NCBI GenBank assembly: GCA_011050235.1
Contig: DRGC01000083.1
Span: 1 to 43,250, forward strand
Length of the DNA stretch: 43,250 nucleotides
Direction of reading: 5' to 3'
Source of the DNA: Phycisphaerae bacterium
GTDB lineage: Bacteria > Planctomycetota > Phycisphaerae > SM23-33
Shown one piece after another: positions 9,201 through 16,332 of the stretch. Position 1 is the stretch's first letter, and every line of letters starts with the position of its first letter. The position numbers were made by a program, and so were the translations under genes. Below the pieces are notes generated by a model, which ran no database searches, was not told the origin of the DNA, and was given only the letters and a program-made list of their open reading frames with translations.

Positions 9201-9757
9201 CACGAGACGCGGACCCATTCATCCTCGCCGCGGCGGAAGTACTTCTTGTCGGGCCGCCCCGTCGTCGCGTCGCGGGGGAACCCCTCCTCGATCCACTGCT
9301 TCCAGCCCTTGCGAACGGTGGGATACTTGACCCGAAACTTGTTGTACACGCGCCGCATGTACGTGTAGCCCTTCAGACAGCCGCGCGGGTGCCACGTCGG
9401 CGTGGGCTTGTTGCCCTGCAGGTCCGTGTAGGTGTCCACAGCGTAGGCCTGCTCGATCCGCACGATCACGCCGTTGCGAACAAACGCCCTCAGCCGACAG
9501 TTGTGCGTGTCGTTGGGCGCGCAGACAAACGTGAACGTGCTGTCGTAGCGGTACTGGTCGCGGTAGAGCGTCTCCCAGTCGCGCGCAGGGTAATGGGCCA
9601 GCGGGTTGTCGACCTCGTCGACCAGCTTGAGCGACCCCAACACCGGCCCGGAAGCGGCTGTGACAAGACCCGCCAGGCCGATCCCAAGGAACCGGCGACG
9701 GCTTAACTGATACGAGGCGTCGTCCTGCGGAAGCGTGCTGTCTCGCTGCTCTACCAT
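6266..9757 (-). CDS. Tat-exported type II DMSO-reductase-family molybdopterin subunit (NarG/NxrA/EbdA-like)
   Basis: A 1163-aa catalytic subunit that should carry Mo-bis-MGD and one [4Fe-4S] (FS0). Residues 19-25 (SRRRFLG) plus a hydrophobic stretch form a twin-arginine signal, so the enzyme is periplasmic. FS0 ligands read C79-x3-D83-x3-C87-x39-C127; aligned to NarG (His-x3-Cys-x3-Cys-x34-Cys) the second position is Asp. D285 in SWDNYAWHTDLPPGH is the candidate Mo ligand, matching the NarG FYDWYADLPP region. Length and the periplasmic form point to the NXR/chlorate/selenate/ethylbenzene dehydrogenase branch rather than cytoplasmic NarG. The physiological substrate cannot be decided from sequence. 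ATG at 9757 was chosen because it gives a clean Tat leader and follows the Rrf2 stop by 22 nt, with AGGA upstream; longer frames run into the regulator. Confidence 0.88.
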   Translation of the reverse strand: MVEQRDSTLPQDDASYQLSRRRFLGIGLAGLVTAASGPVLGSLKLVDEVDNPLAHYPARDWETLYRDQYRYDSTFTFVCAPNDTHNCRLRAFVRNGVIVRIEQAYAVDTYTDLQGNKPTPTWHPRGCLKGYTYMRRVYNKFRVKYPTVRKGWKQWIEEGFPRDATTGRPDKKYFRRGEDEWVRVSWDQISDLVARTLLNIAKSYSGDQGANWLLAQGYPPEMIEPMKDPDGNVAGVRSMKFRGGMALLGITRLTGMYRFSNMMALVDDHIRGTGPEKSLGARSWDNYAWHTDLPPGHAMVHGTQTYDQEFHDFENSDMLVIAGLNLVENKMADPIWWHMAIEQKRKIVVIAPEHSPTVTKSDYWLQVRPGADAALMLGVAGVLIRENLCDTDYVKRFTDYPFLVRSDTLKELTAEELEDATILDPGLKYTYDDGKPVQKDAEKYAVNAVVAVKGGRQLLGVSRNCIGDHLNDELAKQGLSLDDIELDFEGEVQTRSGPVKVKSIFRLYKELTAHYDPETAGEVTGIPADQIRRFARDIAAADSVGFVCGMGLNMYLHNDLINRAYFLVATLTANVGKSGGNVGSYAGNYKAPIFNGLPAYVAEDPFNLTLDENVDGKDVKKRQYAHFESIHFWAHGDSPLIVDTPKEGRVVLTEAGHMPSPSKVVWTNNANQIGNAKWAYDIIKNVLPNHEMHVATDYEWSMNCEYADVVFPVDSWVEFAHRDMTASCTNPFMQVFPKGGIKRLHDTRHDIEVYLEVAKALTRLTGDERFVQHFKFVDEDKVEVYMQRILDGSHAFRGYKIEDIIEQGGSALSMFRTYPRIPGWEQIRESVPFYTKTGRLELYRDEDEWINQGENLIVHREPVEATPYQTNVIVIPSDFDAIRPKDYGVPKDELDGDLRCIFNEKWPWSQVKKSENPLTTKHDLNAVFVTCKTRHRVHSSWSTVDWNVIWCSNYGDPFRLDNRSPWIGEEELDINPEFAKSLGIEDGDYVYLDADPQDRPFRGKKNDGSFFEKMTRLMVRVKYNPSFPRGYLNMKHSIYGATHRSVRAQESNKDGSAHTDTGYIATLRFGSHQSCVRTWLNPTQMTGSLVHKDYFGHNIVQGFTVDTHTPTGAPKESLVKITFAEKGGIGGKGLWGPIESGLTPAHENDDMKRYIAGGFVEER

Positions 9758-9779
9758 GGTGATTCCTATGCAAGAAGTC

Positions 9780-10250
9780 TCACCGGCGTTTTCCCTGCCG
9801 GCTGGTTTTCTTTCGATTGCTGCGACTGGTGCGGCCCGCGACGGACTTGGGCGGCGACAAAAGGCTTTGCAGGGACGTGCTCTTGAGGAACCCGACAATG
9901 TTGTCCTGCAGCTTTCGCCATTTCGGCGATAGTCCGCAGACCTGCCCGCGCTTGCACGCGCGGGGATCGACAACACACTTGCTGACTTCGACGGGCCCCT
10001 GCATCAGTGATACTACGTCGTAGAGCGTGATCGCGTCCAGACTCTTGCAGAGCCGAAATCCGCCCACCCGGCCCGACCGGCTGGTCACCAGCCCCGCACT
10101 CGCCAGCCGCTGGAGGATCTTATAGGCGAACCCCTTGGAGATGCCGCACGCCCGGGCGATCTCGCCGCACGGCGCCATAGCCTTGCCGCTGGTCGCCAGG
10201 TAGGCCAGCGCCCGAATCCCATAATCACTATGCCGCCGAATGATTTCCAT
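9780..10250 (-). CDS. Rrf2-family transcriptional regulator with three-cysteine sensor
   Basis: A 156-aa winged-helix regulator of the Rrf2 family (IscR/NsrR/RirA relatives). The N-terminal wHTH (MEIIRRHSDYGIRALAYLA ... GLVTSRSGRVGGFRL) is followed by a dimer helix and a cysteine loop, C92-x6-C99-x5-C105. That is the arrangement used to hold a [2Fe-2S] or [4Fe-4S] cluster sensing Fe-S status, NO or redox state. A basic Lys/Arg/Ser-rich tail of about 30 residues follows, which is unusual. It is the first gene of the molybdoenzyme operon, 22 nt ahead of the catalytic subunit, so it likely autoregulates the whole operon. The start at 10250 is where family homology begins; upstream in-frame codons are not family-like. 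Confidence 0.85.
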   Translation of the reverse strand: MEIIRRHSDYGIRALAYLATSGKAMAPCGEIARACGISKGFAYKILQRLASAGLVTSRSGRVGGFRLCKSLDAITLYDVVSLMQGPVEVSKCVVDPRACKRGQVCGLSPKWRKLQDNIVGFLKSTSLQSLLSPPKSVAGRTSRSNRKKTSRQGKRR

Positions 10251-10813
10251 CTGTTCAACAGATGCACAACACACGCACGCAGGCGAAATGCAAAATGAAA
10301 GGCGAATAGGCAACCTAGACTCAATTGATCCAGGTTCTGGGTATTCTACTACGTTTACTCTCACATACACAACAAAAATCACCCCACTTTTCGAGCTTTT
10401 CAACCCCGAATTTCGGGCCTCTCTTTCCCCCCCTCGCAGCTCGTTTCTTGAATACGCTCGCCTTCCGGCGGCCAGCGCCGCTGGCTACTACCCGGTGGCC
10501 CTGTTGGTCAGCTTGGGCTAGTACCGGCTTGGGCAGGACACGCCATAAATCGCTTAACCTATTTATGTTCAGAAGATTATATTTCCATGGTGGCTGCGAT
10601 CGCCCTTGGTGCATTCTTGCCCGGTCCGGAAGTGAAGCGATATTCGCCGGGCGGGCGACAGGGCTTAAAGAATCGCGTTGGCCGTTCCGATTAACTATCG
10701 ACACGAGTTGGGCTTCGGGGCATTGTCGCATCGCGCGCAGGGGGCGGCGGCTTGGTTGGCGCTGCCGTTGGCGCGGATGTGCGGGCAAGGCCCCTATCGA
10801 GAGGACTACAGCC
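10251..10813. promoter_or_regulatory. divergent promoter region between Rrf2 operon and diguanylate cyclase
   Basis: 563 nt without a convincing gene; it separates two divergent transcripts and must hold both promoters. An 8-bp palindrome TCAATTGA at 10321-10328 sits in a weaker dyad about 70 nt upstream of the Rrf2 start and is a candidate operator. The stretch 10548-10590 is distinctly AT-rich against the local GC background (for example AGAAGATTATATTTCC) and could carry the promoter of the diguanylate cyclase. No FNR-type TTGAT-N4-ATCAA site was found by eye. The open frame that extends the cyclase upstream to 10325 has no family-like content and is rejected as coding. Confidence 0.4.
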
Positions 10814-12424
10814 ATGCCGGTCGAACACGACGCTGCACAGGACGGACCAGCCCCCATTCCCGAACTATCGCTGGAGCAGGCGGTCGATCTGTTCCGCCTG
10901 TCACCGCAGGAGTGCGAGTCGTTGGCCATCGCTCGCGATATCCTGTTGCTCGGCGCTGATGAACTGCTCAGCGAGCACTATCGCCGGCTCAAGCTGCTGC
11001 CCGATGCCCCCAAGCTGCTGGACAGCGAGGAGAAGATCGAAAGACTCAAACTCGGCGTCGCCAATTGGCTGAAGACCGAGGTGCTCGAGCCCGCCACGGA
11101 GTTCGACGCCTCGGAGCGACTGACCAAACTCGGGTCAATACACGTGCGCATCGGCGTGCCGCTCAGCTATATCGTCGCTGCATTCGGGACGTTGGAAGGC
11201 CTGTGCCTGGAGGCCCTCAACTCATCCCCGCAACTGGCGGAGATGGGTATCGAGACCACGGCCAACGTCCGGTCCGCGTTCCACAAGCGCCTGGCCCGTG
11301 AGCAACTGGGCTTTGTGGCGGCCTACTCCGCGTCTACAGCCCAACTGAACACCGACCGGCAAACGACGATGGAAGCGACGATCGCCAGCCGATCCGATTC
11401 GATTAAGAGCACCGTCTCGCTCAGCCAGACGATCGCCGGCGAGACCAGCGAGCAGCAGATCTTCCACGTCCTGGCCGATCACATCGTCCAAACGTTCGAC
11501 CCGACGTTGATCGAGATCACCATGTTCGTGGCCGAAGGGACGGCCGAGCCCGCCCTGGTCATCCGCAACGGCGCCGTCTCCGATCTGCCGGACAGCGAAG
11601 CCGCCAAGACCGTCCAGCGCGATCCGTCCCTCTGCCGCGCAGCCCGGACGGCCCAGCCGTTTGTCGTGGCGGACGTGGCTACGGCGCTGGTGACGTGTCC
11701 GTATCAGCCCAGCGGAATGACCAGCGGCAGCTACTGCTGCCTGCCGATCGCCAGCGGCCCGACGCTGCTGGGCTGGCTGCACGTGACGCACGAGACGCCG
11801 AACTTTTTCTCCCAGGCGACGGTGGAGGTGCTGACGATCTACGGCCGGCTGGTGGGTACGGCGATTACGTCGCTGCGCCTGATGCAGGAGAACAAGCGTC
11901 AGGCCACGGTGGACTCTCTGACGGGGCTGCACAACCGCCGGTACTTCGAGGATGTCCTGGCCAAGGAGCAGGTCCTTCTGGACCGCCGCCCCAGCCCCTG
12001 CACGATCCTGATAGTGGATATCGACAAGTTCAAGACGATCAACGACACCTGGGGACACGATACCGGCGATCAGGTGCTTGTCGTATTGAGCAACGTCCTG
12101 CGCGAGTGCACGCGCAAGGCCGACGAGGTGGCTCGACTCGGCGGGGACGAGATCATCATGCTGCTCCGCAATTGCGATACCAACCAGGCCCGCCAGGTCG
12201 CCGACAAGATCCTCCAGCAAGTCGCTGCGGCGGAGCTTCCCTTGGAAGCGGGCGCCGAGGCGTCGCTGCACGTCAGCATCGGCCTGGCCGGCTGTCCCGA
12301 ACACACGCCGGCACTGGCCGAGGCGTGGCAGTTGGCCGATGCGGCGCTTCTGGAGGCCAAGGAAGCGGGCAGGAACCAGGTTGTCCTCCATGCCGGCCCC
12401 GGCCGGCAGCGACTGTCGGCGTGA
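10814..12424 (+). CDS. globin-coupled sensor diguanylate cyclase (globin-GAF-GGDEF)
   Basis: A 536-aa signalling protein. Residues ~20-170 form a globin-coupled-sensor domain: the helix containing LGSIHVRIGVPLSYI matches the family's 'H-x-R-I-G-L/V-P' signature, making His110 the proximal heme ligand. A GAF-type domain (~190-345) and a GGDEF domain (~365-530) follow. The active loop reads GGDEI (443-447), a mild variant of GGDEF, and an allosteric I-site RxxD is present at R434-D437. The protein should bind O2 (or NO/CO) at heme and adjust c-di-GMP synthesis. AGAGGA precedes ATG 10814. It is divergent from the molybdoenzyme operon and 40 nt ahead of an HD-GYP phosphodiesterase, giving a make-and-break pair for c-di-GMP. 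Confidence 0.85.
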   Translation: MPVEHDAAQDGPAPIPELSLEQAVDLFRLSPQECESLAIARDILLLGADELLSEHYRRLKLLPDAPKLLDSEEKIERLKLGVANWLKTEVLEPATEFDASERLTKLGSIHVRIGVPLSYIVAAFGTLEGLCLEALNSSPQLAEMGIETTANVRSAFHKRLAREQLGFVAAYSASTAQLNTDRQTTMEATIASRSDSIKSTVSLSQTIAGETSEQQIFHVLADHIVQTFDPTLIEITMFVAEGTAEPALVIRNGAVSDLPDSEAAKTVQRDPSLCRAARTAQPFVVADVATALVTCPYQPSGMTSGSYCCLPIASGPTLLGWLHVTHETPNFFSQATVEVLTIYGRLVGTAITSLRLMQENKRQATVDSLTGLHNRRYFEDVLAKEQVLLDRRPSPCTILIVDIDKFKTINDTWGHDTGDQVLVVLSNVLRECTRKADEVARLGGDEIIMLLRNCDTNQARQVADKILQQVAAAELPLEAGAEASLHVSIGLAGCPEHTPALAEAWQLADAALLEAKEAGRNQVVLHAGPGRQRLSA

Positions 12425-12464
12425 TGAGTCAACGGGGCGCGGTTGCCCAAAGCTAGGAACTGAC

Positions 12465-13727
12465 ATGATAGTACAAGCTAAAATTCCGCTGCACCGGATG
12501 ATCCTGTCTCTGTCGGAGGCGCTGGACTACGTGCACCCGCGCACGGCCGACCATCAGCGGCGGGTGGCCTACATCGCCTTCAACCTAGCCCGGGAGATGG
12601 ACGTTTCGAAGCAGGACCTGCTGGACATCTTCATGGCGGCGTCGCTGCACGATATCGGCCTGATCCGCGGGGACAACAGGCTACTGGCAACGGACATCGA
12701 ACAGTTGGAGGCCCTGGAGTGGCACTGCCAGACGGGCTATGAGGTGCTTCGCGACAGCCCCATATTGGCCCGCGCCGCCGAGATCGTTCGCCACCATCAC
12801 ACAGAGTGGCAGTGGCCGGACAAAAGGAACGACTCCGACATCCCCCACGGCGCCCACATCGTGGCGCTGGCCGATTTTGTCGAACGGGCCATCAACCGCG
12901 CCACGCCGATCCTGGGCCAGTCGAAGCACATCATCGATCAGGTGGTCGGCCAGTCCGGCTCGCGGTTCTGCCCCGAATGTGCCGAGGTGTTTCAGACGAT
13001 CGCCCAGCCGGCGGCGTTCTGGCTGGACTGCGTCTCGCAACGTGTCTACGGCGTGCTGCTTAAGGATGTCGAGGGCCCGGACCTGCCGGCGACGGATGTG
13101 TCGATTCAGCAGATCGCCGAGATCTTTGGACGGGTCGTCGACGCGATGAGCCGGTGGACGGCGACGCACACCTGCGGGGTCGCCGCATCAGCCGTTGCGT
13201 TGTGCCGCGCATTGAATTTCGCCCCGCGCGGACAGGCCTACATGCACACAGCCGGCTGGCTGCACGACCTGGGCAAACTGGCCATTCCCGCCAGCATCCT
13301 CGACTTCGAGGGCAAATACACGGATCGGGAATGGGCCGTCATGAAGACGCACACGTATCACACCTTCCGAACGTTGGAGACGGCCGGCATCCCCCAGGAT
13401 ATCGTCGAATGGGCCGCCTTCCACCACGAACGCCTCGACGGAAAAGGATATCCATTCAGCCACAGGGCCGAGGACCTGACGCTGGGCGCGCGGATCATGG
13501 GCGTGGCCGACATGTTCGGGGCGATCGCCGAGGATCGCCCGTACCGGGAGGCGATGTCCAAGACGCAGGTTCTCAAGACCCTGGCCCGCAGCGTTTCCAG
13601 CGGGGCCTTGGACGGCGACATCGTAACGGTGTTCCGCCGCAACTACGACGACATCGACGGCGCTCGCCGGCAGGAAGTCGCTCGCTATAGCCAGGGCCAG
13701 CAACGCCTCGCATCGATCGCAGCCTAG
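12465..13727 (+). CDS. tandem-HD c-di-GMP phosphodiesterase (HD + HD-GYP)
   Basis: A 420-aa protein with two HD-type domains. The first (~25-165) has HD (H62-D63 in LHDIG) and an HHH cluster at 110-112 but no GYP motif. The second (~225-400) is a full HD-GYP domain, with WLHDLGK around 266-271, HHERLDGKGYP at 320-330 and the ADMF helix afterwards. Family knowledge says such domains hydrolyse c-di-GMP to pGpG/GMP using a bimetal centre. A CPEC pair (C169, C172) sits between the two domains. There is no receiver or sensor domain, so control may come from the partner cyclase just upstream, with which it is presumably co-transcribed. No terminator is visible in the 32 nt before the convergent response-regulator gene. 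Confidence 0.85.
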   Translation: MIVQAKIPLHRMILSLSEALDYVHPRTADHQRRVAYIAFNLAREMDVSKQDLLDIFMAASLHDIGLIRGDNRLLATDIEQLEALEWHCQTGYEVLRDSPILARAAEIVRHHHTEWQWPDKRNDSDIPHGAHIVALADFVERAINRATPILGQSKHIIDQVVGQSGSRFCPECAEVFQTIAQPAAFWLDCVSQRVYGVLLKDVEGPDLPATDVSIQQIAEIFGRVVDAMSRWTATHTCGVAASAVALCRALNFAPRGQAYMHTAGWLHDLGKLAIPASILDFEGKYTDREWAVMKTHTYHTFRTLETAGIPQDIVEWAAFHHERLDGKGYPFSHRAEDLTLGARIMGVADMFGAIAEDRPYREAMSKTQVLKTLARSVSSGALDGDIVTVFRRNYDDIDGARRQEVARYSQGQQRLASIAA

Positions 13728-13759
13728 GCCATAGCGCCCGAGACGACCTCGTCAGGGGG

Positions 13760-14164
13760 TCAGGGTTTTGCCGCCGCCAGCAGCGTGGCCAGGCGTTCCA
13801 GCAGGACGTTGAACTCCACGGGTTTTTCCAAGTAGTCCTGCACGCCCAGGGCGTCGCCGCGGCCCAGGCCGTAGATCTCGCCGATGTCCTGCCCGAACGC
13901 CGTCAGCGCCACGATCGGCACGTCCTTCACGCCGTCGAGTTGACGCAGTTCGCAGCAGGCCTCGAACCCGTTCTTGGCCGGCATCATGAAGTCCAGAATG
14001 ATCACGTCCGGCCGCTGCTCGGCGGCCATTTTCACGCCGACCTCGCCGTCGGGCGCGTGGCGAACGCGGTAGCCTTCGTGCTCAAGCACCGACGAGAGCG
14101 CGTGGACCAGGTCGACGTCGTCATCAATGAACAGCACGGTCGGAGCATCCTTCTTGGCCGCCAT
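13760..14164 (-). CDS. single-domain response regulator receiver
   Basis: A 134-aa CheY-like receiver with no output domain: acidic triad DDD at 14-16, phosphorylation site D58 in IILDFMMP, T88 in ALTAFG and K114 in EKP, all canonical. It starts 1 nt after the stop of the acetyl-CoA synthetase gene (GAGGCC-TGA-G-ATG), so it is the last gene of that transcript. Stand-alone receivers act by protein-protein contact, for example on a kinase or phosphorelay. Its cognate kinase is not in the window. A longer in-frame start exists inside the acs reading frame but carries no receiver sequence. Confidence 0.85.
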   Translation of the reverse strand: MAAKKDAPTVLFIDDDVDLVHALSSVLEHEGYRVRHAPDGEVGVKMAAEQRPDVIILDFMMPAKNGFEACCELRQLDGVKDVPIVALTAFGQDIGEIYGLGRGDALGVQDYLEKPVEFNVLLERLATLLAAAKP

Positions 14165-14165
14165 C

Positions 14166-16133
14166 TCAGGCCTCCTCCTGCTCTTCGTATTTCCGCCGCA
14201 GCCCCTCGACGGTCGTGGGGTCGGCCAGCGTGGTCGTATCGCCAAGGATCTTGCCCTCGCCGATCGCCCGAAGCAGGCGCCGCATGATCTTGCCGCTACG
14301 GGTCTTCGGCAGGTCGGCGCTGAAGACGATCCGCTCGGGCCGAGCGATGGCCCCGATCTTCTTGACCACGTGCTCCTTGAGGTTGGCCTCGACCGAACTC
14401 GATGCCTCGCTGCCCTCCTTGAGGGTCACGAAGGCGACGATGGCCTGGCCCTTGATCTCGTGGGCGATGCCCACCACGGCCGCCTCGGCGACAGCGGAGT
14501 GATCGACGAGCGCGCTCTCGACCTCCATCGTGCCGATGCGGTGGCCGGCGACGCTCAGCACGTCGTCCACGCGCCCCAGCAAGGTGAAATAGCCGTTCTC
14601 GGAGCGCTTGGCCCCGTCGGAGGGGAAGTAGGTCTCCTGATCCCACTTGGACCAGTACTGCTCCTTGTACCGTTCGGGGTCACCCCAGATCCCGCGGAGC
14701 ATCGCGGGCCACGGATGGGTCACCGCCAGCAGGCCGCCCCCCGTCTTGATCTCCTTCCTGTCGGCGTTGAAGATCGTCGCCCGCACGCCGGGGACCGGCA
14801 GGCCGGCCGTTCCCGGCGTCGTCGCATCCACGCCCGGGAGGGTGGTGATCATGATCATGCCCGTTTCGGTCTGCCACCAGGTATCGACGATGGGGCAGCG
14901 TTTCCCGCCGATGTGTTCGTGGTACCACATCCAGGCCTCGGGGTTGATGGGCTCGCCTACGCTGCCCAGAAGTCGCAGCGTCGACAGGTCCCGGCGCGCC
15001 GGCCATTCATCCCCCCACTTCATGAACGCGCGGATGGCCGTCGGGGCGGTGTAGAAGATGCTCACGCCATGCTTTTCGACCACCTGCCAGAACCGGTCGC
15101 GGTCGGGCCAGTTCGGGGCGCCCTCGTACATCACACAGGTCGCCCCTGCCGCCAGCGGGCCGTAGACAATATAGGAATGGCCCGTGATCCACCCGATATC
15201 GGCCGTGCACCAGTAGACGTCGTCGTGACGAAGGTCGAACACGTACTTCGTGGTCGTGTACGTCCCCACCATGTACCCGCCGGTCGTGTGGACGATGCCC
15301 TTGGGCTTGCCCGTCGTGCCGGAGGTGTGCAGGATAAACAAGATGTCCTCGGCATCGCAGGGCTCGGGCGGGCAGTACGGATCGGCGTCCTCCAGCAGGC
15401 GGTGGTACCAGTGGTCTCGGCCTTCCTTGAACCGCAGCGGGAAGTTGCCCCGCTGGACGACGACCACGTGCTCGATGCAGGGGGTCTCCTTGATGGCATA
15501 GTCGGCGTCATGCTTGAGGGGCAGGATCTGGCCGCGGCGATACCCGCCGTCGGCCGTGATCAGCACCTTGGCCTGGGCGTCGTTGATCCGGTCACGCAGC
15601 GCCTCGGCGCTGAAGCCGCCGAAAACCACCACGTGAACCGCCCCGATCCGCGCGCAGGCCAGCATCGCGATCACGGCCTCGGGGATCATGGGCATGTAGA
15701 TCGCCACGCGGTCGCCCTTGGCGACGCCGAGGCCCTTGAGGGCGTTGGCGAACAGGTTGACCTCGCGGTACAGGTCCCAGTAGGTCAGGACGCGGCACTC
15801 GCCGGGCTCGCCCTCCCAGATCAGGGCAGCCTTGTTGCGCTGGCCCGCCTTGATGTGCCGGTCAAGGCAATTGTAGCTGGCGTTGAGCTGCCCGCCTAGG
15901 AACCATTTCGCGTTGGGCGGATCCCACTCCAGAACGCGATCGAAGGGCTTGAACCAGTGCAGTCCCTGGGCGGCGTTGGCCCAGAACTGCTCGGGCTCGG
16001 CCCATGAACGTTCGCGGATGTCGCCGTTGCGAACGAACGCCAGCCGCTGAAACTCCTCGGACGGCGGGAAGGAGCGTTCCTCGGTAAGCAGAGTCGAAAT
16101 CTCCGAATCCAAACGGTCTTCCGTATCACCCAT
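14166..16133 (-). CDS. acs: acetyl-CoA synthetase (AMP-forming)
   Basis: A 655-aa ANL-superfamily enzyme that activates acetate to acetyl-CoA via acetyl-AMP. Visible landmarks are the P-loop-like [18 protein letters not shown], the WWQTETG motif, and the C-terminal TRSGKIMRR motif. The Lys in that last motif is the catalytic residue and the usual site of reversible acetylation. Length is standard for Acs. The start at 16133 follows GAGGAGA at 8 nt spacing. It is followed directly by a one-domain response regulator. The 199-nt gap upstream, which also separates it from the HD gene, contains a 14-nt dyad TCCCGAAATCGGGA at 16269-16282 and presumably the promoter. Confidence 0.95.
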   Translation of the reverse strand: MGDTEDRLDSEISTLLTEERSFPPSEEFQRLAFVRNGDIRERSWAEPEQFWANAAQGLHWFKPFDRVLEWDPPNAKWFLGGQLNASYNCLDRHIKAGQRNKAALIWEGEPGECRVLTYWDLYREVNLFANALKGLGVAKGDRVAIYMPMIPEAVIAMLACARIGAVHVVVFGGFSAEALRDRINDAQAKVLITADGGYRRGQILPLKHDADYAIKETPCIEHVVVVQRGNFPLRFKEGRDHWYHRLLEDADPYCPPEPCDAEDILFILHTSGTTGKPKGIVHTTGGYMVGTYTTTKYVFDLRHDDVYWCTADIGWITGHSYIVYGPLAAGATCVMYEGAPNWPDRDRFWQVVEKHGVSIFYTAPTAIRAFMKWGDEWPARRDLSTLRLLGSVGEPINPEAWMWYHEHIGGKRCPIVDTWWQTETGMIMITTLPGVDATTPGTAGLPVPGVRATIFNADRKEIKTGGGLLAVTHPWPAMLRGIWGDPERYKEQYWSKWDQETYFPSDGAKRSENGYFTLLGRVDDVLSVAGHRIGTMEVESALVDHSAVAEAAVVGIAHEIKGQAIVAFVTLKEGSEASSSVEANLKEHVVKKIGAIARPERIVFSADLPKTRSGKIMRRLLRAIGEGKILGDTTTLADPTTVEGLRRKYEEQEEA

Positions 16134-16332
16134 CGTTGAGTCTCCTCTTGCCGGAATGCGGCGACACTCTTGTGGGTTCGCCCGGAAAAATGGCGTCCAC
16201 ACAGCAGAGATGTAAGACAACACGACAAAAACCGGATCAGCTCAATCCAGATCAAGGGATTTTACTTTTCCCGAAATCGGGAGGCAAGAGGATTCGCCCG
16301 CAGCGGACGCCGCAAGCGGCGCGACCTTGGGG

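Noticed and set aside
7511-9706. A 731-codon open frame opposite the molybdoenzyme alpha subunit
   Set aside because: Low-complexity composition and no motif; it mirrors codon bias of the real gene.
9758-9976. N-terminal extension of the alpha subunit upstream of MVEQRDS
   Set aside because: It lies in the Rrf2 coding region, and a Tat leader must be near the N-terminus.
10325-10813. N-terminal extension of the diguanylate cyclase
   Set aside because: No family-like sequence, no ribosome site, while ATG 10814 has AGAGGA upstream and starts just before the globin domain.
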